Shown here: one piece after another, positions 1 to 8,893 of the stretch | How the letters are laid out: the number at the start of each line of letters is the position of its first letter | Numbering within the stretch: position 1 is the stretch's first letter | NCBI GenBank assembly: GCA_016705235.1 | Contig: JADIYP010000006.1 | Span: 496,001-560,000 of the forward strand | Direction of reading: 5' to 3' | From: Candidatus Leptovillus affinis | GTDB lineage: Bacteria; Chloroflexota; Anaerolineae; Promineifilales; Promineifilaceae | DNA length: 64,000 bases | Translations under genes and position numbers: made by a program | Notes under the pieces: generated by a model | The model's database searches: none | Told to the model about the DNA's origin: nothing | What the model saw: only the letters and a program-made list of their open reading frames with translations

Positions 1-2
1 CG

Positions 3-44
3 AAATTGGCCGCGATACGGCCGTATTGGGATTGGCTTGTGTGA
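3..44 (+). CDS. C-terminal end of an upstream gene (partial)
   Basis: An open frame enters from the window edge and ends at a TGA at 42-44, giving a 13-residue tail rich in aromatic residues. The stop overlaps the GTG start of the flippase gene (GTGA), the same coupling seen between later genes of this operon. That overlap is the main support; the product cannot be identified from so short a tail. Confidence 0.4.
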   Translation, partial: KLAAIRPYWDWLV

Positions 45-1429
45 CCATACAAAAATCATGGCGGCTGCGCCTGACAAACATCACCGCATTTTCCTATCTG
101 GGTAAAGAATTTTTTTGGGTCATCTTGGGTGAGGGAACCTCTGTCGTTGGCAGCGTGGTTGGGCTGCGCCTGCTCACCGATTACCTTTCGCCGGCCGTAT
201 TCGGCGAAATCGCCCTGGTGATGACCATTGCCGTGCTGGTTAACCAGACAATCCTGGGGCCATTGGCCGGCGCAGCCCTGCGCTTCCTCTCCCCGGCCGA
301 AGAAGCAAGTTCAACCGGCGATTACCTCCACGCCTTACAAAGCATGATCGTGCGCGTCAGCGGCTTTACGCTGCTGGCGGTGGCGGCAGTTTCCTTGGGA
401 TTATTCCTCTGGCAGCGGTTAGATTGGGTGTTTTTCCTCATATCGGCCATCACTTATGCCCTGCTCACCGGGTTTGCGCAGATTTTAAATGGGATGCAAA
501 ACGCGCTGCGCCAGCGTAAAATTGTCGCCTGGCATTCGGCGATGGGGCAGTGGTTACAGGTGGGATTGGTGCTAACGGCCGTGATCTACTTCGGTCCCAC
601 CAGCCGCAGCGCCATGATCGGCTACGTCGCCGCCGCCTTTCTCATTCTGCCCTCCCAAATGTATTTCTTCCGCCGCAAAGTCCTCACCCTTCCCGGCATG
701 GCCACCCCGGCCAGCCAGCCAGATACCCAAACCGCCCTGTGGCGGCGCAAACTACGCGACTATGCCCTGCCTTTCGCCGGTTGGGGCATTTTCACCTGGG
801 CGCAAATGTCTTCCGACCGTTGGTCGCTGCAAGCCAGCGGCAGCACCAGCGAGGTGGGCTATTACGCCGTGCTTTACCGGCTAGGCTATTACCCCATTAC
901 CCTGGCGACCGGTCTGGTTATCCAGCTAATTTCGCCCATTCTTTTTCAGAAAGCCGGCGACGCCACCGACGAAAACCGCATGAAGGCCACCTTACGCGTC
1001 AACCAGGGGCTGACAACGGCCGCTTTTTCGGTCACACTCATTGCCGTCATGCTGGCTTATTTTTTGCACCCGCTGCTCTTCCGCGTCCTGGTATCCTCAG
1101 AATATCGCTCGATTTCCTGGCTCTTGCCCTGGATAATGCTGGCAGGCGGGCTGTTTGCCACCGGCCAGGTGGCCACGATCAGTTTGTTGAGCGAAGTGAA
1201 CACCAAACGCCTGCTGCCGCCGAAGATCGGCACGGCCGTTCTGGCCACCGCTCTCAATTTTGCCGCCGCTTTTCTTTACGGCCTGCCTGGGGTAATCTTT
1301 GCAGGCGTCATTTCTGGCGCCGTCTATGTCGTCTGGATTCTGGCGTTAATCCGCCAAAACAACCGGCAAACACGCCGGCTGACTTCGCAGAAAGCCCAAG
1401 ACGCCCTGCAAACCGAAGAGGACAAATAA
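41..1429 (+). CDS. Wzx-like polysaccharide flippase (MATE/MOP superfamily)
   Basis: A 462-residue polytopic membrane protein, about 12-14 hydrophobic segments, of the polysaccharide biosynthesis/flippase type. It is expected to move lipid-linked glycan units across the cytoplasmic membrane. The N-terminus has the typical FFWVILGEG-type first helix followed by a VVGLRLLTDYLSP segment, which resembles the family pattern of a helix ending in a lock-on to later helices. I choose GTG at 41 because it overlaps the TGA of the preceding frame. The frame is open further upstream (a TTG at 26 is possible). It heads a run of glycosyltransferases and methyltransferases with gaps of a few bases, which fits export of a surface glycan. 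The family assignment is firm; the substrate is unknown. Confidence 0.82.
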   Translation: MTIQKSWRLRLTNITAFSYLGKEFFWVILGEGTSVVGSVVGLRLLTDYLSPAVFGEIALVMTIAVLVNQTILGPLAGAALRFLSPAEEASSTGDYLHALQSMIVRVSGFTLLAVAAVSLGLFLWQRLDWVFFLISAITYALLTGFAQILNGMQNALRQRKIVAWHSAMGQWLQVGLVLTAVIYFGPTSRSAMIGYVAAAFLILPSQMYFFRRKVLTLPGMATPASQPDTQTALWRRKLRDYALPFAGWGIFTWAQMSSDRWSLQASGSTSEVGYYAVLYRLGYYPITLATGLVIQLISPILFQKAGDATDENRMKATLRVNQGLTTAAFSVTLIAVMLAYFLHPLLFRVLVSSEYRSISWLLPWIMLAGGLFATGQVATISLLSEVNTKRLLPPKIGTAVLATALNFAAAFLYGLPGVIFAGVISGAVYVVWILALIRQNNRQTRRLTSQKAQDALQTEEDK

Positions 1430-1433
1430 AATT

Positions 1434-2213
1434 GTGACCCGTTCTTTCAAATGGCTTTACCGCCTGCTGCGCCCCGTCGCCGATCCTTTAAAAATGAGCC
1501 AGGGGCTGCGCGGCTACCGCTGGTTTATCCGAGATTGGCGCGCCTACAAACAATTGCCCCAGGCCGAACCTTTGCGCCTGACGGACGCCTACCCCCAACT
1601 GCATGACCGCACGGCCGTTTCCACCATCGACCCCCACTATTTCTACGTCAACGCCTGGGCTATGCGGCGAGTTACCGCCAATAAACCGCCCTATCACGTC
1701 GATGTCGCCTCCCAGGTCTTGTTTGCCAACCTCTTGGCCGCCACGCGCCCCGTGCTGTTTGTGGATTATCGGCCGCTGCACGTGGCCCTGAGCGGTCTCC
1801 ACTCGCTGGGCGGCAGCATTTTAGCCCTGCCGTTCGCCGACAATTCCGTGGGGTCGCTCTCTTGTCTGCATGTGGCCGAACATATCGGCCTGGGACGGTA
1901 TGGCGATCCATTGGACCCGGAAGGCACAAAAAAGGCGGCCCGAGAATTAGCCCGTGTCCTGGCTCCCGGCGGCGATCTTTATTTTGCGCTGCCGGTGGGC
2001 CGCCCCAGACTGCAATTCAACGCCCACCGCATCCACAACCCACAAACCATCTGCGCCTATTTTGCCGATTGTGACCTGGTGGAATTTTGCGGCGTAGACG
2101 ATAACGGCCGTTACGCCGAAGCCATCGATCCGGCAAGTTTGGCTCAGAGCCAGTACGCCTGCGGGTTGTTCTGGTTCAGAAAACCGGTCGCGCGCGCCGC
2201 CGTATCGGTCTAG
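1434..2213 (+). CDS. DUF268 family protein, methyltransferase-like
   Basis: A 259-residue soluble protein matching the DUF268 pattern: an HVDVAS motif near residue 84, a HVAEHIGLGRYGDPLDP block near 145, then a RVLAPGG strand as in Rossmann methyltransferases. DUF268 proteins occur in glycan clusters of bacteria and in nematodes, with no settled function. The start is a GTG four bases after the flippase stop, preceded by an AGAGGA ribosome site. The layout of the GG(D/S)-type loop suggests a degenerate SAM fold; a methyl transfer role on a sugar is inference only. Confidence 0.75.
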   Translation: MTRSFKWLYRLLRPVADPLKMSQGLRGYRWFIRDWRAYKQLPQAEPLRLTDAYPQLHDRTAVSTIDPHYFYVNAWAMRRVTANKPPYHVDVASQVLFANLLAATRPVLFVDYRPLHVALSGLHSLGGSILALPFADNSVGSLSCLHVAEHIGLGRYGDPLDPEGTKKAARELARVLAPGGDLYFALPVGRPRLQFNAHRIHNPQTICAYFADCDLVEFCGVDDNGRYAEAIDPASLAQSQYACGLFWFRKPVARAAVSV

Positions 2214-2247
2214 CCCACAACCCGAAAAATGTTTACAGTGACACGCC

Positions 2248-3054
2248 ATGACCATCAAAAATCGACTGTTTAATTTTATACCGGCCAATAATCAGACACT
2301 TTACCACTTTTGCCGCCGCTACGTGGATCGGTACGATGGGGTGAACGACAGCGACATGACCACCAACGGGGAAACGAAGCTGCTAACGGCCGTTATCCCC
2401 GCCTGCCAGGTGGTGTTTGATGTTGGCGCCAACGTCGGCCATTGGACTCAGGCCGTTTTGGCGCTCAATCCCCAGGCGACGATTCACGCATTTGAACCGT
2501 CTACGGCCGTTTACCAACAACTCATGGCCCAAAACCTGCCCCACAATGTCCGAGCACGGCCGTTGGGCCTCAGTTCCGCCCCCGGCGAGCAAATTCTGTA
2601 CGTGTTTCCGCAGCACAGCGGCCTGAACAGCCTCTATGCCCGCGCCCACGCTCCCCAAGAAACGAGCGCAGCCCAGCCTCAGGAACGCATCCAATTAACC
2701 ACGCTGGACGACTATTGCCAAAAGGAACAGGTAACGGCCATAGATTTTCTAAAAATCGACGTAGAGGGGCATGATCTGGCGGTCTTGCAGGGCGCGAGAA
2801 AAATGTTGGAAAACGGCCGTATCCACCTCATCCAATTTGAATACGGCGGCACCCACATCGACGCCCGCATTTTCCTGAAAGATTTCTTCGCCCTGCTGCA
2901 GCCCTACGGCTACGCGCTGCACAAAATCCACCCCCATGGCCTTAAAAAATACGACCGCTACCAACCCGCGCTCGACACGTTTCAATACCAAAACTGGCTG
3001 GCCGTCCGCCAACCCCAAGACCCAAACTTGATCGAGAAGGTGACGCTATGTTAA
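2248..3054 (+). CDS. FkbM family methyltransferase
   Basis: A 268-residue SAM-dependent O-methyltransferase of the FkbM type. The SAM motif VFDVGANVGHW is near residue 55, an acidic FEPS that binds the ribose follows near 85, and the family signature IDFLKIDVEGHDLAVLQGA sits near 167. In glycan clusters such enzymes methylate sugar hydroxyls, for example as chain caps. It lies 34 bases after the DUF268 gene and its stop overlaps the next start by seven bases (ATGTTAA), so translation is coupled. Confidence 0.85.
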   Translation: MTIKNRLFNFIPANNQTLYHFCRRYVDRYDGVNDSDMTTNGETKLLTAVIPACQVVFDVGANVGHWTQAVLALNPQATIHAFEPSTAVYQQLMAQNLPHNVRARPLGLSSAPGEQILYVFPQHSGLNSLYARAHAPQETSAAQPQERIQLTTLDDYCQKEQVTAIDFLKIDVEGHDLAVLQGARKMLENGRIHLIQFEYGGTHIDARIFLKDFFALLQPYGYALHKIHPHGLKKYDRYQPALDTFQYQNWLAVRQPQDPNLIEKVTLC

Positions 3055-4169
3055 CTGCTCCGCGTCCGCTGCGTATCTTCTACGCCGCCGCCGACGCCGC
3101 CACCGCCGATGTGCCCGGCTCGCGCATCTGGTATCACAATCTCTTCCTGCCCCTCGTCGAATTAGGCCACGATGTGATCCGCTTTGAGTATGATTTAGGT
3201 CCACATGTCAGCCATCGAGACTTTACTCAGCCACAAAACAGAGAATTTATCCAGGCCCACCGCCCGCACCTCGAAGCAGCCCTGCTAAAACAATTGGAGA
3301 AGGCGCACCAGGAACGGCCGTTAGACCTGTTTTTTAGCTATTTTTATGCGGCGGATGTAACGGCCGTCACCATCGAAAAAATCCGCCAGGCCGGCATCAC
3401 CACCGTCAACTGGTACTGCAACGGCTCCTACCAATTCCACCTCGTCAGCGACATCGCCCCCGCCTACGACTACTGCCTGGTCCCCGAAAAATTCCGCCTG
3501 GAAGATTATCGCCGCATCGGCGCCAATCCCCTCTACTGCCAGGAAGCCGCCAATCCCAACGTCTACCGCCCCTACGATCTGCCCTATGCATACGACGTGA
3601 CCTTTGTCGGCCAAAAATATGGCGACCGCCCGGCCTACATCCACCACCTGCTGCGGCAGGGATTGGACGTGCGCGTCTGGGGGCCGCGCTGGCAGCAAGA
3701 CAGTCTGGCCATTCCCCTATGGCGCAAAGCCGCCAGTCGGCTCAAACGTTTCCTGAAGGGCAACGAACCCTTATTTCCCCCGCGCATTCCGGCCGAAATC
3801 TGTGGTCCGCCACTGAGCGATGAGGAATTGATTCAAATGTACAGCCGCTCCAAAATCAATCTCGGTTTTTCCAATGTCGCCGATACCACCACCGGCATCA
3901 AACAAGTGCGCCTGCGCGATTTTGAAGTGCCCATGAGCGGCGGCTTCTACATGGTAGAAACCATGCCCGAACTGGCCGAGTTTTTTGTCTATGATCAGGA
4001 AATTGTGGGCTACAGCGGCAAGAAAGACCTGGCGGAAAAAGCCGACTATTTCCTGTCTCACCCGGAGGAGCGCGAGCGCATCCGGCTGGCCGGTTGGGAA
4101 CGCGCCCGCACCCAGCACACCTGGCACAAACGGTTTTTGGATAGTTTTGCGGCCATGGGCCTGAGCTGA
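3048..4169 (+). CDS. Glycosyltransferase, CgeB-like
   Basis: A 373-residue protein with two Rossmann-like halves and a C-terminal glycosyltransferase block: INLGFSN near 269, an RDFEVPMSGGFYMVE stretch near 290, and EIVGYSGKKDLAEKADYFL near 320. This order (small-glycine segment, GGF, then a loop naming the bad or truncated page of the donor site) is that of CgeB/DUF3880-type glycosyltransferases. It probably transfers an activated sugar to a glycan or protein. It overlaps the FkbM gene and is followed after seven bases by a GT2 gene. Confidence 0.78.
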   Translation: MLTAPRPLRIFYAAADAATADVPGSRIWYHNLFLPLVELGHDVIRFEYDLGPHVSHRDFTQPQNREFIQAHRPHLEAALLKQLEKAHQERPLDLFFSYFYAADVTAVTIEKIRQAGITTVNWYCNGSYQFHLVSDIAPAYDYCLVPEKFRLEDYRRIGANPLYCQEAANPNVYRPYDLPYAYDVTFVGQKYGDRPAYIHHLLRQGLDVRVWGPRWQQDSLAIPLWRKAASRLKRFLKGNEPLFPPRIPAEICGPPLSDEELIQMYSRSKINLGFSNVADTTTGIKQVRLRDFEVPMSGGFYMVETMPELAEFFVYDQEIVGYSGKKDLAEKADYFLSHPEERERIRLAGWERARTQHTWHKRFLDSFAAMGLS

Positions 4170-4176
4170 CACCCTC

Positions 4177-4998
4177 ATGGAAACCAATTATTCCCGCCCA
4201 CCAAAAGTCAGCGTAATGATGTGTGTCTATAACGGCCAGGCGCATATCGCCGAAGCCGTCGCCAGCATCCTGGCCCAAAGTTTCGCCGATTTAGAACTCA
4301 TTGTGGTGGATGATGGGTCGACAGATGACACGGCCGTTATCCTCCAAACCATCACCGACCCCCGTCTGCACGTCTTCAGCCAATCCCATCTCGGCATCCC
4401 CCAGGCCCGCAACCACGCTCTGGCCCAGGCCGGCGGGGAATATCTGGCCGTGCTGGACGCCGACGACACGGCCGTACCCTCTCGCCTGGAGCAGCAGATC
4501 GCTTTTCTGGATGCCCAGCCGCACATCGTAGTCGTGGGATCGGCGTACCTGCAAGAAGACCACCTGCGCGGCCGAACCATCCGGGTTACGCCGCCGACAG
4601 ACGATGGGGCCATCCGGCAGGCGATGCTGCGCGGGAACCCGTTTTGTCACTCGACGGTGATGATGCGCCGCACGGCCGTTAACCAATCTGGCCCTTACGC
4701 CGAAGATTTCCCCTATGTGCAAGATTATGAACTATGGACTCGCCTGGCCCTGACCGGCCAGATGGCCAATCTGCCAGATTTTTTGGTCACCCGCCACTAC
4801 CACCAACACAGCGTTTCCAACAGTTGGCGCAAAGAAGGCTTACGCCTCTGGCTCTTCATGCGCGCCAATAGCCGCGCCATTCGCCGCCTGGGGTATCCGT
4901 GGTATCATCAACTGCGCGTGCTTCTGGCGCTCAGGTTTATCCCGCTCGACCTGTACGCGACGCTGCGAAGCAGCCGACTCCACGCTAACAAACCATGA
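4177..4998 (+). CDS. Family 2 glycosyltransferase
   Basis: A 273-residue GT-A fold glycosyltransferase. Visible motifs are the N-terminal SVMMCVYNGQAHIAEAV strand, VVDDGSTDDT near 45, and the metal-binding LDADD near 93. A PYVQDYELWTRL motif near 180 is typical of bacterial GT2 enzymes that build exopolysaccharide or O-antigen. No membrane helix is seen, so it should act on the inner face of the membrane. The ATGA overlap at 4995-4998 couples it to the following methyltransferase. Donor and acceptor cannot be told from sequence. Confidence 0.88.
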   Translation: METNYSRPPKVSVMMCVYNGQAHIAEAVASILAQSFADLELIVVDDGSTDDTAVILQTITDPRLHVFSQSHLGIPQARNHALAQAGGEYLAVLDADDTAVPSRLEQQIAFLDAQPHIVVVGSAYLQEDHLRGRTIRVTPPTDDGAIRQAMLRGNPFCHSTVMMRRTAVNQSGPYAEDFPYVQDYELWTRLALTGQMANLPDFLVTRHYHQHSVSNSWRKEGLRLWLFMRANSRAIRRLGYPWYHQLRVLLALRFIPLDLYATLRSSRLHANKP

Positions 4999-5870
4999 AA
5001 GACGATCTCATTTCGCTGCCTCTTCATATTCCGCCCGACGCCCTGGTTTTAGATGTGGGCAGCGGCCACAAACCCCATCCACGCGCCGATGTCCTCTGCG
5101 ACAAATTCTTAGACGACAACGCCGAGCGCGGCTTCGACCTGGTGGTCGATCGCCCATTGGTGGCCGGCGACGTGCAAAATTTGCCCTTCCGCAGCGATGC
5201 CTTTGACTTCATCATCACACGTCACATTTTGGAGCATGTCGAATCACCCGACGCCTTTTTTACTGAAATTCAGCGCGTCGCCCCGGCCGGCTACATCGAA
5301 ACGCCCACCATCATCTGGGAGCATTTGCACCCGGTGCGCACCTACCACCATTGGCTGCTGGTAATGCTCGATGACACCATCCACATGACGCCCAAACCGG
5401 CCGAAATGCACACATCTGTGATGGGGCTAACGATGGAAGAAATGGGCCAGAACAGCCTGGAATATGGGCTGATGATCAAGGCGTATAAAGACCTGTTTTA
5501 TCTGCGCCGCCAATGGCAACGGCCGTTAACCTATCAGCTCCACCCCACGCCCGAAACCGCCCCGCCCTGGCTCAGTCAGCCGTGGTCTGGCGACATGGCC
5601 CGGCGCTGGATTCCGCCCCGCGCCGCCGGACCGAAAATTATCGGGTTGGCGCAAACTCTCACGGAAACGGCCGTCTACCTGCTCACCCAACCGCTGAACC
5701 GCCGCCGCAACCACCGCGCCCTGCGCCAACGGCAGCAGCAGCAGCCGGTCCAGCTCGCCAACCTCCTGCAATGCCCAACCTGCCACGCCACCGACATCAC
5801 CCTCGCCAACCAGACAGCCAATTGCTCACGCTGCGGCTGGCAAACGGCCGTACTCCTGCCCACACCCTGA
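4995..5870 (+). CDS. Class I SAM methyltransferase with C-terminal Cys4 ribbon
   Basis: A 291-residue protein. The N-terminal half is a Methyltransf_11 domain: VLDVGSGHKPHP near 18, an LPFRSDAFDFI strand near 61 and ILEHVESPDAF near 77. The last 35 residues hold CPTC and CSRC pairs about 17 residues apart, which looks like a small zinc ribbon. That tail is unusual for this family and may be a protein or substrate docking site (inference). It starts inside the stop of the GT2 gene. Confidence 0.78.
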   Translation: MKDDLISLPLHIPPDALVLDVGSGHKPHPRADVLCDKFLDDNAERGFDLVVDRPLVAGDVQNLPFRSDAFDFIITRHILEHVESPDAFFTEIQRVAPAGYIETPTIIWEHLHPVRTYHHWLLVMLDDTIHMTPKPAEMHTSVMGLTMEEMGQNSLEYGLMIKAYKDLFYLRRQWQRPLTYQLHPTPETAPPWLSQPWSGDMARRWIPPRAAGPKIIGLAQTLTETAVYLLTQPLNRRRNHRALRQRQQQQPVQLANLLQCPTCHATDITLANQTANCSRCGWQTAVLLPTP

Positions 5871-5876
5871 GCAATC

Positions 5877-6977
5877 ATGATAGATCACCAACCCATGCGC
5901 CGCGTTGCCATCTTGTGGGAACACCTCACAGATTACCTCCACGCCGCCCTCGCCGCCGTGCGGCAAGCCGACCCCGGCATCGAAATTTTAGCTGTTCAGC
6001 GCATCCGGGGGGCCAATGTGCCGCAAAACCAGGCCGCGCCCTTCGCCTACCCAATCCTCGATCTGACAACCAGACCGGCCCAAGACACAGGCTGGATCAA
6101 CGAATTGCTCGAGTTTGACCCCGATATCGCGGTGATCACTGGGACTTCTTTCCGCCCCTACCGCGAAGCCGCCAAAAAACTGCGCCAACGCCAAACCATC
6201 ACCGTTTGGGCCTCGGATCGCATCCGGCGGAACCCTGGCCGAGATGTTTATCAGGCCATTTGGGGGCGATACGGCCGTATTTGGCAGCATTATGACGCGG
6301 CGCTGGTGCCGGGAATTGCCGCCACGCGTTATGCCCAATTCATCGGCTTCCCGGCGGAGCGCATTTTTCAAGGACTGTACAGCGGCGACACGGCCGTTTA
6401 CCGGCCAATCGGCTGGCAGCGGCATCAAAACCCAAACGCTCCCTGGCCGGCCGCATTTTTGTTTGTCGGCCAGCTCATCGAGCGCAAAGGCATCGACACC
6501 CTGCTCGATGCCTACCGGCTCTACCGCCAGCAAACCGCCGCCCCCTGGCCATTGTGGCTGGCCGGAACCGGCCCCCTGCAAGCTGATTGGATGACCGAAC
6601 CTGGGGTGACTGTGTTGGGCTACCGGCCAAAAGTGGAAACGGCCGTGCTCATGTCCCAGGCTGGCTGTCTGGTGCTGCCCTCACGATGGGATCATTGGGG
6701 CGTGGTCGTTCATGAGGCAGCTTGCGCCGGGCTGCCCATCATTGCATCCACCGCCTGCGGCGCCGCCACTGATTTGATTCAGCCGCACGTAAACGGCTTT
6801 GTCTTCCCCCCCACAGACGCCGCCGCACTTGCCCACCTGCTGCTCAAAGTGGACCACGAAGGGAACGGCCGTCAACTCGGCCAAAACAGTCTCTACCTCT
6901 CCCACCGCTTCGACCCCCAGTTGTTCGCCCAAACCGTGCTGCACGCCATCCCCGAACAAATCAAGCGCGCCCGATGA
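5877..6977 (+). CDS. Family 4 glycosyltransferase
   Basis: A 366-residue GT-B fold glycosyltransferase. The C-terminal Glycos_transf_1 domain shows FVGQLIERKGIDTLLDAY near 197, then VLPSRWDHWGVVVHEAACAGLPII near 262, where the E-x7-E type pair binds the nucleotide sugar. An in-frame ATG at 5895 is an alternative start. It begins six bases after the methyltransferase stop and overlaps the next gene by four bases. Retaining transfer to a growing glycan is the family role; the sugar is unknown. Confidence 0.85.
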   Translation: MIDHQPMRRVAILWEHLTDYLHAALAAVRQADPGIEILAVQRIRGANVPQNQAAPFAYPILDLTTRPAQDTGWINELLEFDPDIAVITGTSFRPYREAAKKLRQRQTITVWASDRIRRNPGRDVYQAIWGRYGRIWQHYDAALVPGIAATRYAQFIGFPAERIFQGLYSGDTAVYRPIGWQRHQNPNAPWPAAFLFVGQLIERKGIDTLLDAYRLYRQQTAAPWPLWLAGTGPLQADWMTEPGVTVLGYRPKVETAVLMSQAGCLVLPSRWDHWGVVVHEAACAGLPIIASTACGAATDLIQPHVNGFVFPPTDAAALAHLLLKVDHEGNGRQLGQNSLYLSHRFDPQLFAQTVLHAIPEQIKRAR

Positions 6978-8137
6978 CGACCTTCCTGCCAGAACCGCCA
7001 CGTCCCATCTTGTATCTCGACCATGCGCCGATTTGGGGCGGCGCGGAAGCGGTGCTGGTGACGTTGATCGAAAACCTGAACCTGAATGAGATTCAGCCCA
7101 TCGTTGCCACCGCGCCCAATTCGCCCCTGGCCAAACGCTTGGCGGGCACGGCCGTTCCCATCTTGCCTGTCCCATTTGATACCCTGAACCAGGCTGGCTG
7201 GCGGCTGCCGCTGCATCTGGCGCAAAGTGTAACGGCCGTATCCCGCCTCATCCGCCAACACCACATCGCCCTGATCCACACCAACACCGTTCGCGCCCAC
7301 ATCGTCGGCAGTTTGGCTGGCTGGCTCACGCGCACACCGGTCGTCTGGACCCTGCACGACAACACCTTGCCCCCCCGGCTGGCCCGATTGTTGTCGCCCA
7401 TTCCCTCCCACGTCATCACCGTCTCCGGCTGGCTGCGCGACCGCTACCAGCCGCACGGGCTAAGCGGGAAATGCAGCGTCATCCCCAATGGCCTGTCCGA
7501 TCAGCCCGCCGTCAACGACGCCCAACCAGACATGCACACGGAACTGGGCATTCCGCCCCAGTCGCCCCTCATCCTCAACGTAGGGCGATTGATCGCCGGC
7601 AAAGCGCCTCATCTGTTCATCGCCGCCGCCGAAATGGTTTTGCCCCACCACCCGGATGCCCATTTTGTCCTGGTCGGCGGGCCAGACGCTGGTCAGGCGG
7701 CCGATCTGGACTATCTGGCGCGGTTAAACCGGTTGATTGCCCAGTCGCCACTAGGACCAAACCTGCACGCTGTCGGCCCGCGCTCAGATGTCGGCCGGTT
7801 TTATCAGGCCGCCGATATCGTGGTGTATAATGCCGTCCAACCAGAGGGCTTACCGACGGTTTTGCTGGAGGCGATGGCCTACGCGCGTCCGGTTATCGCT
7901 TCGGCGATTGGCGGGGCGCTGGAGATTGTGCAAGACGGCCGTACCGGCCTCCTGATCCCGCCCAACCAGACGCCCGCCCTGGCCGACGCTCTACGCAGCT
8001 TACTCGCCAACCCAACTGCCCGGCGCACGCTGGGGCAGGCCGGGCGCAAGAGATTGCAAGAAACATTCACCGTGCCGCAGCAAGCGCAAAAAACAACGGC
8101 CGTTTACCGCCAGGCATGGCAAGGAGATCGCCCATGA
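6974..8137 (+). CDS. Family 4 glycosyltransferase
   Basis: A 387-residue GT-B glycosyltransferase with an N-terminal Glyco_transf_4 half (LDHAPIWGGAEAVLV near 16) and a C-terminal Glycos_transf_1 half (LNVGRLIAGKAPHLFI near 195, EGLPTVLLEAMAYARPVIA near 290). Start and stop both overlap neighbours as ATGA, so it is embedded in the operon. It carries several copies of the ACGGCCGT octamer, each read as T-A-V or D-G-R. Confidence 0.87.
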   Translation: MTTFLPEPPRPILYLDHAPIWGGAEAVLVTLIENLNLNEIQPIVATAPNSPLAKRLAGTAVPILPVPFDTLNQAGWRLPLHLAQSVTAVSRLIRQHHIALIHTNTVRAHIVGSLAGWLTRTPVVWTLHDNTLPPRLARLLSPIPSHVITVSGWLRDRYQPHGLSGKCSVIPNGLSDQPAVNDAQPDMHTELGIPPQSPLILNVGRLIAGKAPHLFIAAAEMVLPHHPDAHFVLVGGPDAGQAADLDYLARLNRLIAQSPLGPNLHAVGPRSDVGRFYQAADIVVYNAVQPEGLPTVLLEAMAYARPVIASAIGGALEIVQDGRTGLLIPPNQTPALADALRSLLANPTARRTLGQAGRKRLQETFTVPQQAQKTTAVYRQAWQGDRP

Positions 8138-8877
8138 CCCAAAACAATCCCGCCGCGCAGCCCAATCAGGCCGCCGAATTAGAGATGCTGATGGAAGACC
8201 CGGCAACGGCCGTCAACGCCCATCTCAGCAGCAAAGCCACCAGCCTCAACTACCTGCGCTTCGCCGACGAAGTGAAACAGTTTGTTCCGGCCGGCCAGGT
8301 GCTAGACTGGGGCACTGGGCGCGGCCAGATGAGCTGGCTGCTGCGCCAGCGAGGTCTGGATATAACCAGCTACGACGTCGAAGACAAACGCGAACCCCGC
8401 TTCCTCCTGCCCGATGTCCCTTTTATTCGCGCGCCCCATCCCACCCAACTCCCCTGGCCCGAAGATTCGTTTGCCGGCCTACTCTCCTGCGGCGTCCTGG
8501 AACATGTTCCCGATGATCAGGCGGCGCTGGCGGAAATCTTTCGTATCCTCCGGCCGGGCGGCTACCTTTTCATCTACCAACTGCCGCAGGTGTATGCCTA
8601 CACCGAATGGATCAACCGGATGCGCGGGCTTTGGTACCACGACCGGCGTTATACCCTGGGCGGCGCGCAGCAATTACTCAAACAAGCCGGTCTCCAGCCA
8701 ATTATTGCCCGGCGGCACAACTTCTTTCCTAAAAATCTCACCGGTTTACCGGCCGGCGCGCGTCAATTTTATAATCGTCAGGAACCCAAATTTACGGCCG
8801 TAGAAACTGTTTTAGTCAAAGTGCCGGTTGTCAACTGGCTGTGCCACTCTCTGGAATTGGTCGCCCAAAAACCCTGA
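8134..8877 (+). CDS. Class I SAM-dependent methyltransferase
   Basis: A 247-residue Methyltransf_11-type enzyme. The glycine-rich SAM motif LDWGTGRGQMSWLL lies near 57 and a SCGVLEHVPDDQAAL strand near 117, then RILRPGGYLFIYQLP. I choose ATG 8134 over ATG 8116 because an AAGGAGA ribosome site precedes it by six bases and because it gives the ATGA overlap used elsewhere in the operon. The likely role is methylation of a lipid-linked or sugar substrate; the substrate is not visible. Confidence 0.82.
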   Translation: MTQNNPAAQPNQAAELEMLMEDPATAVNAHLSSKATSLNYLRFADEVKQFVPAGQVLDWGTGRGQMSWLLRQRGLDITSYDVEDKREPRFLLPDVPFIRAPHPTQLPWPEDSFAGLLSCGVLEHVPDDQAALAEIFRILRPGGYLFIYQLPQVYAYTEWINRMRGLWYHDRRYTLGGAQQLLKQAGLQPIIARRHNFFPKNLTGLPAGARQFYNRQEPKFTAVETVLVKVPVVNWLCHSLELVAQKP

Positions 8878-8893
8878 CCCCGGGTTGTGAGTT

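Noticed and set aside
550..1437. 295-codon open frame overlapping the flippase
   Set aside because: Out of frame with the flippase, His/Arg-rich, no motif and no ribosome site.
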